Of a stretch of 64,000 nt of DNA, positions 1 to 9,244 are shown piece by piece. The notes beneath the pieces are model-generated. The model did no database searches, was not told the DNA's origin, and was given only the letters and a program-made list of their open reading frames with translations. The translations under genes and the position numbers were made by a program. Numbering within the stretch: the first letter of the stretch is position 1; each line of letters opens with the position of its first letter. The DNA is from Tsukamurella asaccharolytica (GTDB lineage: Bacteria; Actinomycetota; Actinomycetes; Mycobacteriales; Mycobacteriaceae): the NCBI RefSeq assembly GCF_007858435.1, contig NZ_VIGW01000002.1:248001-312000 (forward strand). Direction: 5' to 3'.

Positions 1-95
1 ACTGTCCTGCCGTCATCGTGCGCCTCATCGAGCGCACTTGGCGAAACTATTCGTCGTGTCTGAGACGGGCCTGTGAATGCGGCGGGCCAATCTCT

Positions 96-482
96 ATGCA
101 CCCCGCTAACGTTGTCTCCGTGGGACGACTGTGGCCGCCGCGCGCCCTCACCGACGGTGAGGCGCCGGACGCGCGTTTCACATTGGCGAACGAGCGCACC
201 TTCCTCGCCTGGATCCGCACGTCGCTCGGGCTGGTCGCCGCGGCCGTCGCTCTCGAGGCCTTCGCGCCGCACGTCGTGCCCGAGTCCGTGCGGACGCCGC
301 TCGTCGTGGTGCTGCTCCTCGTCGCGGCCGCGCTGGCCGGATACGCGTTCCGACGGTGGCTGTCCGTCGAGGGCGCGCTGCGCACCCGCCGCGAGCTGAG
401 CGGAACTCCGGCGACGCTGGTCCTCGCCGCGCTCATCGTCTTCGCCGGGGTCGTCCTGGCCGTCGCGCTGCTGGTCACGTGA
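96..482 (+). CDS. DUF202 (YidH-type) small membrane protein
   Basis: A 128-residue inner-membrane protein of the DUF202 family, whose function is unknown. The family signature is clear near residues 25-50 (RFTLANERTFLAWIRTSLG), followed by three hydrophobic segments. The open frame extends upstream to position 18, but the ATG at 96 or the in-frame GTG at 120 gives a length closer to the family's usual 100-130 residues. Its stop overlaps the GTG of the next gene (GTGA), so the two are translationally coupled and probably form a two-subunit membrane unit. Confidence 0.75.
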   Translation: MHPANVVSVGRLWPPRALTDGEAPDARFTLANERTFLAWIRTSLGLVAAAVALEAFAPHVVPESVRTPLVVVLLLVAAALAGYAFRRWLSVEGALRTRRELSGTPATLVLAALIVFAGVVLAVALLVT

Positions 483-757
483 GCCCGTCGGGCGACGCGG
501 GGACCGGCGACGCGGGGCGGCCGTCGACCCAGGCGGTGGAGCGGACCCTCCTAGCGCGCGTGCGCACCGCCATTGCTCTGGTGATGACCTGCGCGATCGT
601 CGCGCGGGCCGCGGCGCCCAGCACGCCCGTCGCGCTGGTCTGCCTCGGCGTGGCGGTCGCCGCCGTCGCGACCCTGGGGACGCGTCCGCCCCTCTCCCAC
701 CTCGTGCTCACGGGAGGTGTGGTCGCGCTCGCGATGGTCGGGATCCTCGGCTCCTGA
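479..757 (+). CDS. second small DUF202-like membrane protein
   Basis: A 92-residue protein starting at a GTG that overlaps the stop of the preceding DUF202 gene. It has a charged N-terminus containing an RTLLARVRTAIAL segment, a weaker version of the DUF202 signature, then three hydrophobic stretches. Paired DUF202 genes of this kind are common in actinobacteria. The function is unknown. A 48-bp palindromic repeat begins 8 bp after its stop and may act as its terminator. Confidence 0.65.
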   Translation: MSPSGDAGTGDAGRPSTQAVERTLLARVRTAIALVMTCAIVARAAAPSTPVALVCLGVAVAAVATLGTRPPLSHLVLTGGVVALAMVGILGS

Positions 758-764
758 CATCTCT

Positions 765-812
765 TGCAGGTTCCGGCGACGACACGCCGGGGCCGCACCA
801 CCACAACCTGCA
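765..812 (+). repeat. 48-bp palindromic dispersed repeat, copy 1
   Basis: The ends are an 8-bp perfect inverted repeat, TGCAGGTT and AACCTGCA. The left half holds an inner hairpin, CCGGCG, six bases, CGCCGG. Two further copies of exactly 48 bp lie at 1707-1754 (same orientation) and 51898-51945 (opposite orientation). It sits 8 bp after a stop codon, as a REP-like element or terminator would. Confidence 0.8.
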
Positions 813-853
813 GAAGATTTCCCCGGGATCCGCGCGGCGGTCTGGTGCGTCCA

Positions 854-1701
854 ATGAGTATGGGGGTGCGGCGCACAGAGCTCGACGCGGTCGCGACGGC
901 GCACGCGATCCGCCGGGACTTCCGAGTGATCTACCGCGGGGTGCGCGGCCCCGCCCACACCGTCCCCGGCCTGCGTGAACGCATCGACGCCGCGAGACTG
1001 CTGTACCCGTCGGCGGTCCTCTGTGGATTCACGGCGGCCGCGCTGCACGGTATGGCGTTCACCGCCGATATGCCGGTGGAGATCTGGTTGCCCGCGCGAC
1101 GGTCCCGAGCCGGCATCGTCGTCCGATGCGGTGCGATGCCGGACGAGGACGTCCTCGAGCGGGAGGCGATGCTTCTGACCACGCCGGTGCGCACCGGCAT
1201 TGACCTCGCCCGTTTCATCGACGGCGACGGCGCGATCGCAGCCGTCGATCAGGCCGTCCGGCGCGACCGCTACGGAAGGTCGATGACCACGGTCGACGAA
1301 CTCGCCGCGTACGTCGCGAGCCACCCGCACCTGCACCGGGGCCGGCGCGTCCTCCAGGTTCTGCGGGAGGTCGACGGTCGCGCCGAGTCACCACAGGAGA
1401 CCCATGTGCGGCTGATGCTCCACCGGGCCGGCCTTCCATGTTCGTCCCGCAGATCGAGGTCGACGGTGGCCGCCGCCGGCTCGATCTCGGTGCGGAGGAC
1501 TACCTGGTCGCGGTCGAATACGACGGTAGAGACCACGGCGATCCCGGGCAACAAGCACTCGACGCCGCGCGACGGAACAGCCTACGGCAGGACTTCGACT
1601 GGGACGTCCTCGTGATCACCAAGGACATCCTTCGGACAGGGCGCCCCGAGTTCCTCCGTCAGGTGCGCGCGGCGCTGACGAAGCGAGGGTGGCAGGGCTG
1701 A
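854..1701 (+). pseudogene. frameshifted AbiEi-antitoxin/DUF559-type protein
   Basis: Two consecutive frames together encode one recognisable protein of about 283 residues. The first frame (from ATG 854) carries the AbiEi-like N-terminal part, with an LCGFTAAALHG segment and an RTGIDLARFI segment, and leads to SPQETHVRLMLHRAGLP. The second frame, from about 1438, continues with the expected nuclease-like end: FVPQIEVDGGRRRLDLG, then VAVEYDGRDHG. The switch lies around 1433-1440 and equals loss of one base; without it the first frame runs on as low-complexity sequence to 1615. Intact relatives are common in mycobacteria as orphan proteins resembling type IV antitoxins, and their role is not established. 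The gene is either broken here or a sequencing error. The gene is bracketed by copies 1 and 2 of the 48-bp repeat. Confidence 0.75.
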
Positions 1702-1706
1702 GTTCT

Positions 1707-1754
1707 TGCAGGTTCCGGCGACGACACGCCGGGGCGACACCGCCGCAACCTGCA
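1707..1754 (+). repeat. 48-bp palindromic dispersed repeat, copy 2
   Basis: Same 8-bp terminal inverted repeats and same inner hairpin as copy 1. The first 26 or so bases are identical to copy 1 and the right half is diverged. It starts 5 bp after the stop of the frameshifted gene and ends 33 bp before the start of the next gene. Confidence 0.8.
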
Positions 1755-1787
1755 AATCCTTCGACATCGCGCCGCGAATCGGACACC

Positions 1788-2720
1788 ATGGCCCGCGTGA
1801 ACGACATGACCGCCACCGAGCGCACCTCCCGGACCTCCGCCGCAGTCGACGCCGCGATCGGAGCCGCCCGCGAGCTCGGCCTCGACGTCACGGGCGCGAC
1901 GGTGCTGCACGACCTGTTCTCCGTGGTGGTGCGGCTGGAACCGGCGCCCGTCGTGGTCCGCGTCCCGACGGTGGTGCCCGCGACCGAGACCCTGGACACT
2001 CTCGCTCGGCGTCAGGTCCACGAGCTGGCCGTCACCGCGTGGCTCGCCGCGCGGGGCGTCCCGGTGCTGCGGCCGTCGCCGCTGGTCCCCGCCGTCCCGG
2101 TGCAGCGCGACGGGCTCTCGATGACCTTCTGGGAGTACACGGAGGAGGACCGCACCGCCGAGCCGGACTACGCCGCGAACGCGGAGAGCACCGCGCGGCT
2201 GCACGCAGCACTGCGCGATTACCCCGGCGAGCTGGGCTTCCTCGCGTCCGCCGACCCGGACGGCGTCACGGCCGGCCTCGATCTCCTCGCCGGCCGCCCG
2301 GACCTGCTGCCCGCCGGCGATGTCGCCCGCGCCCGCGCCGAGTGGACCGCGCTCGAACCGGCGGTCCGGTCCCGCGACGCCTTCGCGGAGCGCTTTCCCG
2401 ACGTGGACCTGCAGCCGATCCACGGGGACTGCCCGCCGGCCAACATGTTCGCCGCCGTCGACGGCATCCGGTACGCGGACTTCGAACTGGTCACGCTGGG
2501 CCCCGTCGAGTGGGACCTCGCCGCGCTGGGCCCCGAGTTGGAGGCCGCCTACGACCGCGGGGCGGTCGCCGCGGGCATCCGGCGCCTGCGTCCCGACGTG
2601 CTGGAGTTCGTCAACGCCGTCGGCGTGCTGCGCGCGGTCAGCACGCTGGCGCTGGTCCCGCAGCTTCCGGAACTCGCCCAGTACCTGCAGCCCGTCGTCG
2701 AGCGGTGGCGGAACGCCTAG
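1788..2720 (+). CDS. APH-fold phosphotransferase
   Basis: A 310-residue protein of the aminoglycoside phosphotransferase/choline kinase fold. The catalytic (Brenner) motif is seen as IHGDCPPANMF near residue 210, with the metal-binding DFE about 15 residues later. The N-lobe has the expected VVVRLEPAPVVVRVP strand pair. Start: the frame stays open upstream through the 48-bp repeat, so I chose ATG 1788; ATG 1806 is an alternative. Substrate unknown: such proteins may act on antibiotics, sugars or other small molecules. Its stop overlaps the stop of the convergent gene. Confidence 0.75.
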   Translation: MARVNDMTATERTSRTSAAVDAAIGAARELGLDVTGATVLHDLFSVVVRLEPAPVVVRVPTVVPATETLDTLARRQVHELAVTAWLAARGVPVLRPSPLVPAVPVQRDGLSMTFWEYTEEDRTAEPDYAANAESTARLHAALRDYPGELGFLASADPDGVTAGLDLLAGRPDLLPAGDVARARAEWTALEPAVRSRDAFAERFPDVDLQPIHGDCPPANMFAAVDGIRYADFELVTLGPVEWDLAALGPELEAAYDRGAVAAGIRRLRPDVLEFVNAVGVLRAVSTLALVPQLPELAQYLQPVVERWRNA

Positions 2721-3094
2721 GCGGCGTCGCGCACCCGGATCCCGACGGTGCCGCCCGCGCCCCGGCGGAGCTTGGAGCCGGTCACCGTGAGCCGGCCGAG
2801 GATCCCGTACTTCTTCGCGATCTTCGCCCCGGCCTCGCCGCCGTCGATCACCTCGGCGGTGCCCGCGACCTCGGGGCCCGTGGTCTTCTTCCCGCGCACG
2901 TCGCAGGCCTGGACCAGCACCGACGGGTTACGCCGCAGCCGCTTGACCTTCCAGGAGTCCGCGACGGTCCACGCCACGAGGTCGGCGCCGTCGCGCACCG
3001 CCCAGAGGGGCGTGGCGACGGGGGTACCGTCCTTGCGGAAGGTGGTCAGCAGGACGTACTTGGCATCCGCGACGGAGCCGACGGTGGCGGTCAT
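2717..3094 (-). CDS. PPOX-class F420-dependent/FMN split-barrel protein
   Basis: A 125-residue single-domain split-barrel flavoprotein. Typical features are the N-terminal LLTTFRKDGTPVATPLW strand pair, WTVADSWKVKRLRRNP, and a C-terminal RRGAGGTVGIRVR. Proteins of this length and pattern are usually annotated as PPOX-class F420-dependent oxidoreductases in mycolata; whether it binds F420 or FMN cannot be read from sequence. It is coupled to the upstream hydrolase by an ATGA overlap, forming a two-gene minus-strand operon. Confidence 0.75.
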   Translation of the reverse strand: MTATVGSVADAKYVLLTTFRKDGTPVATPLWAVRDGADLVAWTVADSWKVKRLRRNPSVLVQACDVRGKKTTGPEVAGTAEVIDGGEAGAKIAKKYGILGRLTVTGSKLRRGAGGTVGIRVRDAA

Positions 3095-4119
3095 ACTCCC
3101 AGCGTAACCGGCCAGGAAGCGGGGACGCTGCGGGCGATCCAGCCCGCGATCGCGGCGCTGACCTCGGCGGGCTTCTCCTCCCCCATCCAGTGCCCGGAGT
3201 CGACGATCACCTCGGTGAGATCGGTGCACGCGGCGCGCATCGGGTCGGCGAGCCGCGTGCCGACGGTGTCGAGGATCGCGTCGTAGCGGCCGTGCAGGAA
3301 CAGGGCGGGGGCGTCGATGCGGCCGCCGTTCAGCTCGGTCTTCGCGTACTCCGCGTCGGCTGCGGCGTTGACGTACCAGGAGTTCGGGCCGGCCATGCCG
3401 TTGCGCTCGAAGGCCGCGACGTAGACGGCGTGATCCTCGGGGGTGAGCACCGCCGGGTCCAGCGGCAGCCGCGGCACGGGGCGGCCGCCGAACCAGCCGC
3501 CGTCGCGCGTGATGACGGCGGTGGGCGCGGGACCGTCGAGATGCCGGGGCTCGCCGCGACGGAACAGCGCGGCGATAAGGGCCGGGATGTCGCTCTCGAA
3601 CTGCGCCGTGGCCTCGTCGAAGGACTTGAGGTAGTGCACCTGGTAGTCCCACTGGCCGTACGGGTACTCGTCGGCGGGGTACTTCTCGCGGTCGATGAGG
3701 TCGAAGGGCGACGCTCCGCTCGACGGGAAGTGCGGCACGTTGAGCGAGGCCACGGCGTCGACGACCTCGGGGTGGTGGGTGGCGATGTTCCACACCACGG
3801 GCCCGCCCCAGTCATGGCCGATCCAGATCGCGGAATCGCGGCCGAGCGCGGCGAGCAGTTCCAGCATGTCGGTGACCGCCTCCTCGCGCCGGTAGGCGTC
3901 CTTCTCGGCGTGCACCGTCGACGAGCCGTAGCCGCGCATGTCGGGCGCGACGCACCGGAAGCCGAGGGCGCCGAGGGCCCGCAGTTGATGCCGCCAGGTG
4001 TAGCCGAGCTCGGGCCAGCCGTGCACGAAGACCAGCAGCGGACCGTCGGCCGGACCCGCGGCGAGGTAGGCGGTGGTGTGCCGCTCGGTCGAGGCGATGT
4101 GCGGCGTGAGGGGCGTCAT
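3091..4119 (-). CDS. epoxide-hydrolase-like alpha/beta hydrolase
   Basis: A 342-residue alpha/beta hydrolase of the soluble epoxide hydrolase group. It has the oxyanion motif HGWPELGYTW near residue 33, the APDMRGYGSS strand, the nucleophile elbow GHDWGG (catalytic Asp) and a late SGHWMGEEKP supplying the catalytic His. A cap region with several Tyr residues lies between. It would open an epoxide or cleave a related small molecule; the substrate is unknown. It is the first gene of a two-gene operon with the split-barrel flavoprotein, divergent from fprB. Confidence 0.75.
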   Translation of the reverse strand: MTPLTPHIASTERHTTAYLAAGPADGPLLVFVHGWPELGYTWRHQLRALGALGFRCVAPDMRGYGSSTVHAEKDAYRREEAVTDMLELLAALGRDSAIWIGHDWGGPVVWNIATHHPEVVDAVASLNVPHFPSSGASPFDLIDREKYPADEYPYGQWDYQVHYLKSFDEATAQFESDIPALIAALFRRGEPRHLDGPAPTAVITRDGGWFGGRPVPRLPLDPAVLTPEDHAVYVAAFERNGMAGPNSWYVNAAADAEYAKTELNGGRIDAPALFLHGRYDAILDTVGTRLADPMRAACTDLTEVIVDSGHWMGEEKPAEVSAAIAGWIARSVPASWPVTLGV

Positions 4120-4184
4120 GGAACCAGCCTGACACGCGGCGCGACCACTTGCCCGCGAGCGGCCCGCGGCCCAGTATCGAAGGC

Positions 4185-5657
4185 ATGCCCCACGTGATCG
4201 TCCAGAACTGCTGCAACGACGCGTCGTGCGTCCCCGAGTGCCCCGTCGACTGCATTCATCCCACGCCCGACGAGCCCGACTACGCCACGGCGGAGATGCT
4301 CTACATCGACCCGGACGTGTGCATCGACTGCGGCGCCTGCATCGACGCCTGCCCGGTCTCGGCGATCACCACCGACTACGAGCTGACCGCGGAGATGGCC
4401 CCGTTCGAGGCGATGAACGCGGACTACTACGCGGCGGTGGGGTCGGCCGCGGACCGCGATCACTCGTTCACCGACCCCCGGATCGGCCGCAGGCGCCCGT
4501 CGTCGGACGCCGAGACGCTGAGCGTGGCCGTCGTGGGCGCGGGGGCGGCGGGGCACTACGTGGTGAGCGAGCTGCAGCACCGCATCGACGTCCGCGCGAC
4601 GATCGACGTCTACGAGCGGCTCCCCGAGCCGGGCGGGCTGGTGCGCTTCGGGGTGGCCCCCGATCACGCCGAGACCAAGAAGGTGCAGGAGCAGTTCGCG
4701 TCGTCGCGCGCGCAGTCGGGCGTCACGACGCACCTCGGCGTGCGGGTCGGCGAGGACGTCTCGGCCGCGGAGCTGTCCGCTGCGCATCACGCCGTCGTGT
4801 ACGCGGTGGGCTCGCTGCACGGCCGTGACCTGGGACTCCCGGGCGCCGACCTGCCCGGCGTCACCGCCGCCGCGGACTTCGTGGCCTGGTACAACGGCCA
4901 CCCCGACTTCGCCGGGCTCGCACCCGACCTCGGGCACGAGCGGGTCGTCGTGCTGGGCAACGGCAACGTCGCGCTCGACGTCGCGCGGATCCTCACCGCC
5001 GACCCCGAGACCTTCGCCGGCACCGACATGACCGACGAGGCCCTATCGGCGCTGCGCTCCTCGCAGGTGCGGGAGGTCGTGGTCCTCGCCCGACGGGGCC
5101 CGGGCCACGCCGCCTTCACCGCGCCGGAGCTGGTGGGACTCGCACGCACCGTGCCGGTCGTCGTCGAGCCCGGCGATCTGGACGACGACGGCGACGAGCC
5201 CACCGCCGCGCAGGCCCGCTACTACCGCGCGCAGAAAGTGGAGCTCCTGCGGTCGCTGCCCGCCGCCGGATCCGCCCCGGACGGGCGGCGGGTGGTCCTG
5301 CGGTTCGGCACGACGCCCACCGCCGTCGCCGCCTCCGACGGCGGGCTCACCGTCGCCTTCGACGACCACGGCGCACCGTCGGAGCTGGCGTGCGGACTGG
5401 TCCTGCCCTCGATCGGGCTCAAGGGCACGTCCGTGCCGGGCGTGCCGTACGACGAGGCCACCGGCACCATCCCGAACGCCGACGGGCGCGTCCTCGGTCC
5501 CGACGGCGCCGTCCTCCCCGGCGTCTACGTGGCCGGCTGGTGCAAGCGCGGCCCGACCGGAGTCATCGGCACGAACCGGTTCGACGCCCGCGGCACCGTC
5601 GACGCCCTGATCGCCGACTTCCACGCCGGCGTGCTGTCGGCTCCGTCCGCGGAGTAG
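4185..5657 (+). CDS. fprB: FprB-type ferredoxin-NADP+ reductase fused to ferredoxin
   Basis: A 490-residue protein. The first ~70 residues form a 7Fe/8Fe-type ferredoxin (NCCNDASCVPECPVDCIHP, then CIDCGACIDACPV). From about residue 105 an adrenodoxin-reductase-like FAD/NADPH module follows, with VAVVGAGAAGHYV for FAD, VVVLGNGNVALDVARIL for NADPH, and the terminal GWCKRGPTGVIGTNR. This fusion is the FprB architecture of mycobacteria. It transfers electrons between NADPH and ferredoxins, probably to serve cytochromes P450 or Fe-S enzymes. Start ATG 4185 fits the ferredoxin N-terminus (MPHVIVQNCC); the longer frame from 4149 adds no conserved sequence. It is convergent with clpB across a strong hairpin. 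Confidence 0.9.
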   Translation: MPHVIVQNCCNDASCVPECPVDCIHPTPDEPDYATAEMLYIDPDVCIDCGACIDACPVSAITTDYELTAEMAPFEAMNADYYAAVGSAADRDHSFTDPRIGRRRPSSDAETLSVAVVGAGAAGHYVVSELQHRIDVRATIDVYERLPEPGGLVRFGVAPDHAETKKVQEQFASSRAQSGVTTHLGVRVGEDVSAAELSAAHHAVVYAVGSLHGRDLGLPGADLPGVTAAADFVAWYNGHPDFAGLAPDLGHERVVVLGNGNVALDVARILTADPETFAGTDMTDEALSALRSSQVREVVVLARRGPGHAAFTAPELVGLARTVPVVVEPGDLDDDGDEPTAAQARYYRAQKVELLRSLPAAGSAPDGRRVVLRFGTTPTAVAASDGGLTVAFDDHGAPSELACGLVLPSIGLKGTSVPGVPYDEATGTIPNADGRVLGPDGAVLPGVYVAGWCKRGPTGVIGTNRFDARGTVDALIADFHAGVLSAPSAE

Positions 5658-5671
5658 ACCGGAGACGACGA

Positions 5672-5706
5672 AGGGCGGGCGCGACCGGAGTGGTCGCGCC
5701 CGCCCT
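5672..5706. terminator. bidirectional terminator between fprB and clpB
   Basis: A perfect 15-bp stem (AGGGCGGGCGCGACC paired with its complement) and a 5-nt loop lie between the stop codons of two convergent genes. There is no T-run, as is usual in high-GC actinobacteria. Confidence 0.85.
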
Positions 5707-5717
5707 AGTGCTGTGCG

Positions 5718-8270
5718 TCAGCCGACGATGAGCCGGTCGCCGTCCGCGCTGACGGTGACCTTCACCGCGTCGCCGTCGCGGACGTCGCCCGCGAGCAGCG
5801 CCTTCGCGAGCTGGTCGCCGATGGCCTGCTGCACCAGGCGGCGCAGCGGACGGGCGCCGTAGAGCGGGTCGAAACCGCGCTCGGCGAGCCAGCCCTTGGC
5901 CTCGTCGGAGACCTCGAGCTCCAGGCGACGCTGCGAGAGCCGCTTGCGCAGCTGGTCGAGCTGGATGTCGACGATGCCGGTCAGCTGGTCGGAGCTGAGC
6001 GCGTCGAAGATCAGCACGTCATCGAGGCGGTTGATGAACTCCGGCTTGAACTTCGCACGCACCGCCGCCATCACCTGCTCGGGCGTGCCGCCCGCGCCGA
6101 GGTTCGACGTGAGGATCAGGATCGTGTTGCGGAAGTCCACCGTGCGCCCCTGTCCGTCGGTGAGCCGGCCCTCGTCGAGCACCTGCAGCAGCACGTCGAA
6201 GACGTCCGGGTGCGCCTTCTCGACCTCGTCGAACAGCACCACCGTGTAGGGGCGGCGCCGCACGGCCTCGGTCAGCTGGCCGCCGGCCTCGTAGCCGACG
6301 TACCCGGGAGGCGCGCCGACGAGCCGGGCGACGGAGTGCTTCTCGCCGTACTCGGACATGTCGATGCGCACCATGGCGCGCTCGTCGTCGAAGAGGAACT
6401 CCGCGAGGCCCTTCGCCAGCTCCGTCTTGCCCACGCCCGTGGGCCCGAGGAACAGGAACGAGCCGGTGGGCCGGTTCGGGTCCGCGACACCGGCGCGGGT
6501 GCGGCGCACCGCATCCGAGACGGCGGTGACCGCGGCTTCCTGGCCGATCACGCGCTTACCGATCTCCGACTCCATGCGCAGCAGCTTCGCCGTCTCGCCC
6601 TCGAGCATGCGGCCGGCGGGAACGCCGGTCCAGGCGGAGACCACATCGGCCACGTCGTCGGGGCCGACCTCCTCCTTGAGCATGACGTCGCCGTCGGACG
6701 CGGCGCCCGAGGAGGCCACGGCCTCGTCGAGTTGCTTCTCCAGCGCCGGGATCTGGCCGTAGCGCAGTTCCGCGGCGCGGCCGAGGTCGCCGTCGCGCTC
6801 GGCGCGCTCCGACTCGCCCTTCAGCGTCTCGAGCTGCTCCTTGAGGGTGCGCACCGAGTCGATGGCGCCCTTCTCGTTCTGCCAGCGGGAGGTGAGCTGG
6901 GCCAGCTTCTCCCTGTGGTCGGCGAGCTCGCCGCGCAGCTTCTCCAGCCGATCGACGGACGCGGCGTCCGTCTCCTTCGACAACGCCATCTCCTCGATCT
7001 CGAGGCGACGGACCAACCGCTCCTCGGCGTCGATCTCCTCGGGACGCGAGTCGATCTCCATCCGCAGGCGCGAGGCGGCCTCGTCGACGAGGTCGATCGC
7101 CTTGTCGGGCAGGAACCGCGACGTGATGTAGCGATCCGACAGCGACGCGGCGGCGACCAGCGCGGAGTCCGTGATGCGCACGCCGTGGTGCACCTCGTAG
7201 CGCTCCTTGAGGCCGCGCAGGATGCCGACGGTGTCCTCCACCGACGGCTCCCCGACGAGCACCTGCTGGAAGCGGCGCTCGAGCGCGGCGTCCTTCTCGA
7301 TGTACTGGCGGTACTCGTCGAGCGTGGTCGCGCCCACGAGCCGCAGCTCGCCGCGGGCCAGCATCGGCTTGATCATGTTGCCCGCGTCCATCGCGGAATC
7401 GCCGGTCGCGCCGGCGCCCACGATGGTGTGCAGCTCGTCGATGAAGGTGATGATCTGCCCGGCCGACTCCTTGATCTCGTCCAGGACGGCCTTGAGCCGC
7501 TCCTCGAACTCGCCGCGGTACTTGGCGCCCGCGACCATGGCGCCGAGGTCCAGCGAGAGCACGGTCTTGTCGCGCAGCGACTCGGGCACGTCGCCCGTGA
7601 CGACGCGCTGGGCCAGGCCCTCGACGATGGCGGTCTTGCCGACGCCGGGCTCGCCGATGAGCACCGGGTTGTTCTTCGTGCGGCGGCTGAGCACCTGCAC
7701 GACGCGACGGATCTCGTTGTCGCGCCCGATGACCGGGTCGAGCTTGCCCTCACGGGCCCGCGCGGTGAGGTCGGTCGAGTACTTCTCGAGCGCCTGGTAC
7801 TGCCCCTCGGGGTCCTGCGAGGTGACCTTCGCGCTGCCGCGGACGGCCGTGAAGGCCTCACGGATCTCCTGCGGGGTGGCGCCGGCGGAGGTGAGGACCT
7901 GCGCGGCCTCACCGCCCGCCTCCGCGAGCCCGTAGAGCACGTGCTCGGTGGAGACGAACTGATCGCCCATCTCGGTCGCGAGCTTCTGGGCCGCACTGAT
8001 CGACGCGATGGACTCGCGGCTGAGCTGCGGCGTGGAGCTGGACCCGCTGGCCTTGGGCTTGCGGTCCACGATCTCCTGCGCCCTGTTGCGCACGGCGACG
8101 GGATCGACGCCCACCGCCTTGAGCAGCGGCGCGGCGATCCCGTCGGTCTGGTCGAGCAGCGCCACCAGCAGGTGCGCCGGAGAGATCTCCGGGTTCCCCG
8201 CGGCGGACGCCGCCTGCAGAGCCGAGGTCAGTGCGGCCTGCGTCTTGGTGGTGGGCTGGAACGAATCCAC
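5718..8270 (-). CDS. clpB: ClpB ATP-dependent disaggregase
   Basis: An 850-residue Hsp100 chaperone that, with DnaK, extracts polypeptides from aggregates in the cytoplasm. It has an N-terminal Clp repeat domain (about 1-145), a first AAA+ domain with Walker A GEPGVGKT, a coiled-coil middle domain rich in Glu/Lys/Arg (about 400-530), and a second AAA+ domain with GPTGVGKT and the [12 protein letters not shown] pore loop. The GTG start at 8270 is chosen because the protein then begins (M)[13 protein letters not shown], as in mycobacterial ClpB, and has an AGGAGG site just upstream; the frame is open further to 8324. Two HAIR operators 39 and 91 bp upstream of the start indicate HspR repression. 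Confidence 0.95.
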   Translation of the reverse strand: MDSFQPTTKTQAALTSALQAASAAGNPEISPAHLLVALLDQTDGIAAPLLKAVGVDPVAVRNRAQEIVDRKPKASGSSSTPQLSRESIASISAAQKLATEMGDQFVSTEHVLYGLAEAGGEAAQVLTSAGATPQEIREAFTAVRGSAKVTSQDPEGQYQALEKYSTDLTARAREGKLDPVIGRDNEIRRVVQVLSRRTKNNPVLIGEPGVGKTAIVEGLAQRVVTGDVPESLRDKTVLSLDLGAMVAGAKYRGEFEERLKAVLDEIKESAGQIITFIDELHTIVGAGATGDSAMDAGNMIKPMLARGELRLVGATTLDEYRQYIEKDAALERRFQQVLVGEPSVEDTVGILRGLKERYEVHHGVRITDSALVAAASLSDRYITSRFLPDKAIDLVDEAASRLRMEIDSRPEEIDAEERLVRRLEIEEMALSKETDAASVDRLEKLRGELADHREKLAQLTSRWQNEKGAIDSVRTLKEQLETLKGESERAERDGDLGRAAELRYGQIPALEKQLDEAVASSGAASDGDVMLKEEVGPDDVADVVSAWTGVPAGRMLEGETAKLLRMESEIGKRVIGQEAAVTAVSDAVRRTRAGVADPNRPTGSFLFLGPTGVGKTELAKGLAEFLFDDERAMVRIDMSEYGEKHSVARLVGAPPGYVGYEAGGQLTEAVRRRPYTVVLFDEVEKAHPDVFDVLLQVLDEGRLTDGQGRTVDFRNTILILTSNLGAGGTPEQVMAAVRAKFKPEFINRLDDVLIFDALSSDQLTGIVDIQLDQLRKRLSQRRLELEVSDEAKGWLAERGFDPLYGARPLRRLVQQAIGDQLAKALLAGDVRDGDAVKVTVSADGDRLIVG

Positions 8271-8308
8271 GTACTTCCTCCTGGGTCGTTTCGAACACGA
8301 TCGCACAC

Positions 8309-8329
8309 CTTGAGCGTTCTCCACTCAAG
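8309..8329 (-). promoter_or_regulatory. HAIR operator 1 of clpB (HspR site)
   Basis: CTTGAGC, seven bases, ACTCAAG: an almost exact match to the HspR-associated inverted repeat (CTTGAGT-N7-ACTCAAG). It lies about 40 bp upstream of the clpB GTG. Confidence 0.9.
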
Positions 8330-8360
8330 TATGCCTTCTACATTTCTCAACGCACAGAAA

Positions 8361-8381
8361 CTTGAGTCTGTTCCGCTCAAT
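8361..8381 (-). promoter_or_regulatory. HAIR operator 2 of clpB (HspR site)
   Basis: CTTGAGT, seven bases, GCTCAAT: a second HAIR-type inverted repeat 52 bp from the first (start to start), about five helical turns. Both could be bound on the same face of the DNA. Confidence 0.8.
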
Positions 8382-8457
8382 GATTGAGCCCGCGGTGACT
8401 CGCGTCACGCTGCAGCGCATCATGCTTTGTGAGCGAGAGCAACCGGAGAGAGCGTCC

Positions 8458-8478
8458 GGTGGCCGCCGGGAGGCCACC
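8458..8478. terminator. hairpin downstream of SGNH hydrolase gene
   Basis: GGTGGCC, seven bases, GGCCACC, located 33 bp beyond the stop of the minus-strand SGNH gene. The rest of 8382-8511 shows no gene. Confidence 0.5.
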
Positions 8479-8511
8479 GAGCGGTCGACGGTGCGGCCGT
8501 CGAACGATCCG

Positions 8512-9153
8512 TCAGGACAGGGCGGCGACGCGTTCGGCGAGCTTCTGGTGCGTCGCGGCGTCCGGATGACCGTCGCTGCTGGCGCCGTAGGCCCATCCCT
8601 CGCTGAGCGGCGAGATCACCGCCACCGAGGGGTCGACGGCGCGGGCGGCGCCGACGATCGTGGCCTCGGTGGCGCGGGCATCGGGGCCGCTCCCGCGCAC
8701 CGTCGGGAACACCGTGATCAGCGCGACTCGGGCGTTCGGCGCCTGGGATCGCACCGCGGTGATCACCTGCCGGACCTGGTTGGCGATCGCGGCCGTCGAG
8801 GCGCCCACGTCGTTGGAGCCGGCCTGCACCACGACCAACGCCGGATCGCGCTCGGCGAGCTTCGCGGCGCGCGTCAGGCCGGCGATGCTGCCGTCGCTGT
8901 AACCGGCGCCGCTCCGGGCGCTGAGGTAGACCGATCGCCCGGCGATGGCGCTGACCGTTCGCGGATAGGCGACGACGCCCTCGACCTCGTACCCCGTCGA
9001 GATGGACGCTCCGATCACGACGATCGGCCGGGCATCCGTGGCGCGCACGACCGAGCCGGGGTCGGCGGCGGCGCTACCGGCGGAAATTCCGCCCGCCGAC
9101 GCGATCACCACGGCTCCGATTCCGATCAGTGCACCGAAACGCGACACGCTCAT
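8512..9153 (-). CDS. secreted SGNH/GDSL-type hydrolase
   Basis: A 213-residue exported esterase-like protein. A signal peptide covers roughly residues 1-30 (ALIGIGAVVIASAGG, then SAAADPG). The SGNH blocks are visible: the catalytic Ser in VVIGASISTG, the Gly in GAGYSDGS, the Asn in QAGSNDVG, and the Asp-His pair in DGHPDAATH. It would hydrolyse esters, for example acyl groups of envelope lipids or glycans; the substrate is unknown. Start at 9153 (MSVSRFG) gives a proper signal peptide. It is about 50% similar by eye to its upstream neighbour, so the two look like a tandem duplication. Confidence 0.8.
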   Translation of the reverse strand: MSVSRFGALIGIGAVVIASAGGISAGSAAADPGSVVRATDARPIVVIGASISTGYEVEGVVAYPRTVSAIAGRSVYLSARSGAGYSDGSIAGLTRAAKLAERDPALVVVQAGSNDVGASTAAIANQVRQVITAVRSQAPNARVALITVFPTVRGSGPDARATEATIVGAARAVDPSVAVISPLSEGWAYGASSDGHPDAATHQKLAERVAALS

Positions 9154-9244
9154 GCCGACATAGTGACACACCACATGTCACACGCGTAACAATCGCCGCA
9201 AATCATCACAGGGGCATCGTGCGCCCCAGCGAGCCCGGAATTCT

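Noticed and set aside
6210-8387. A 725-codon open frame antisense to clpB
   Set aside because: Its translation is low-complexity Arg/Gly/Leu/Val typical of the complement of a high-GC gene, with no domain pattern; clpB on the other strand is certain.
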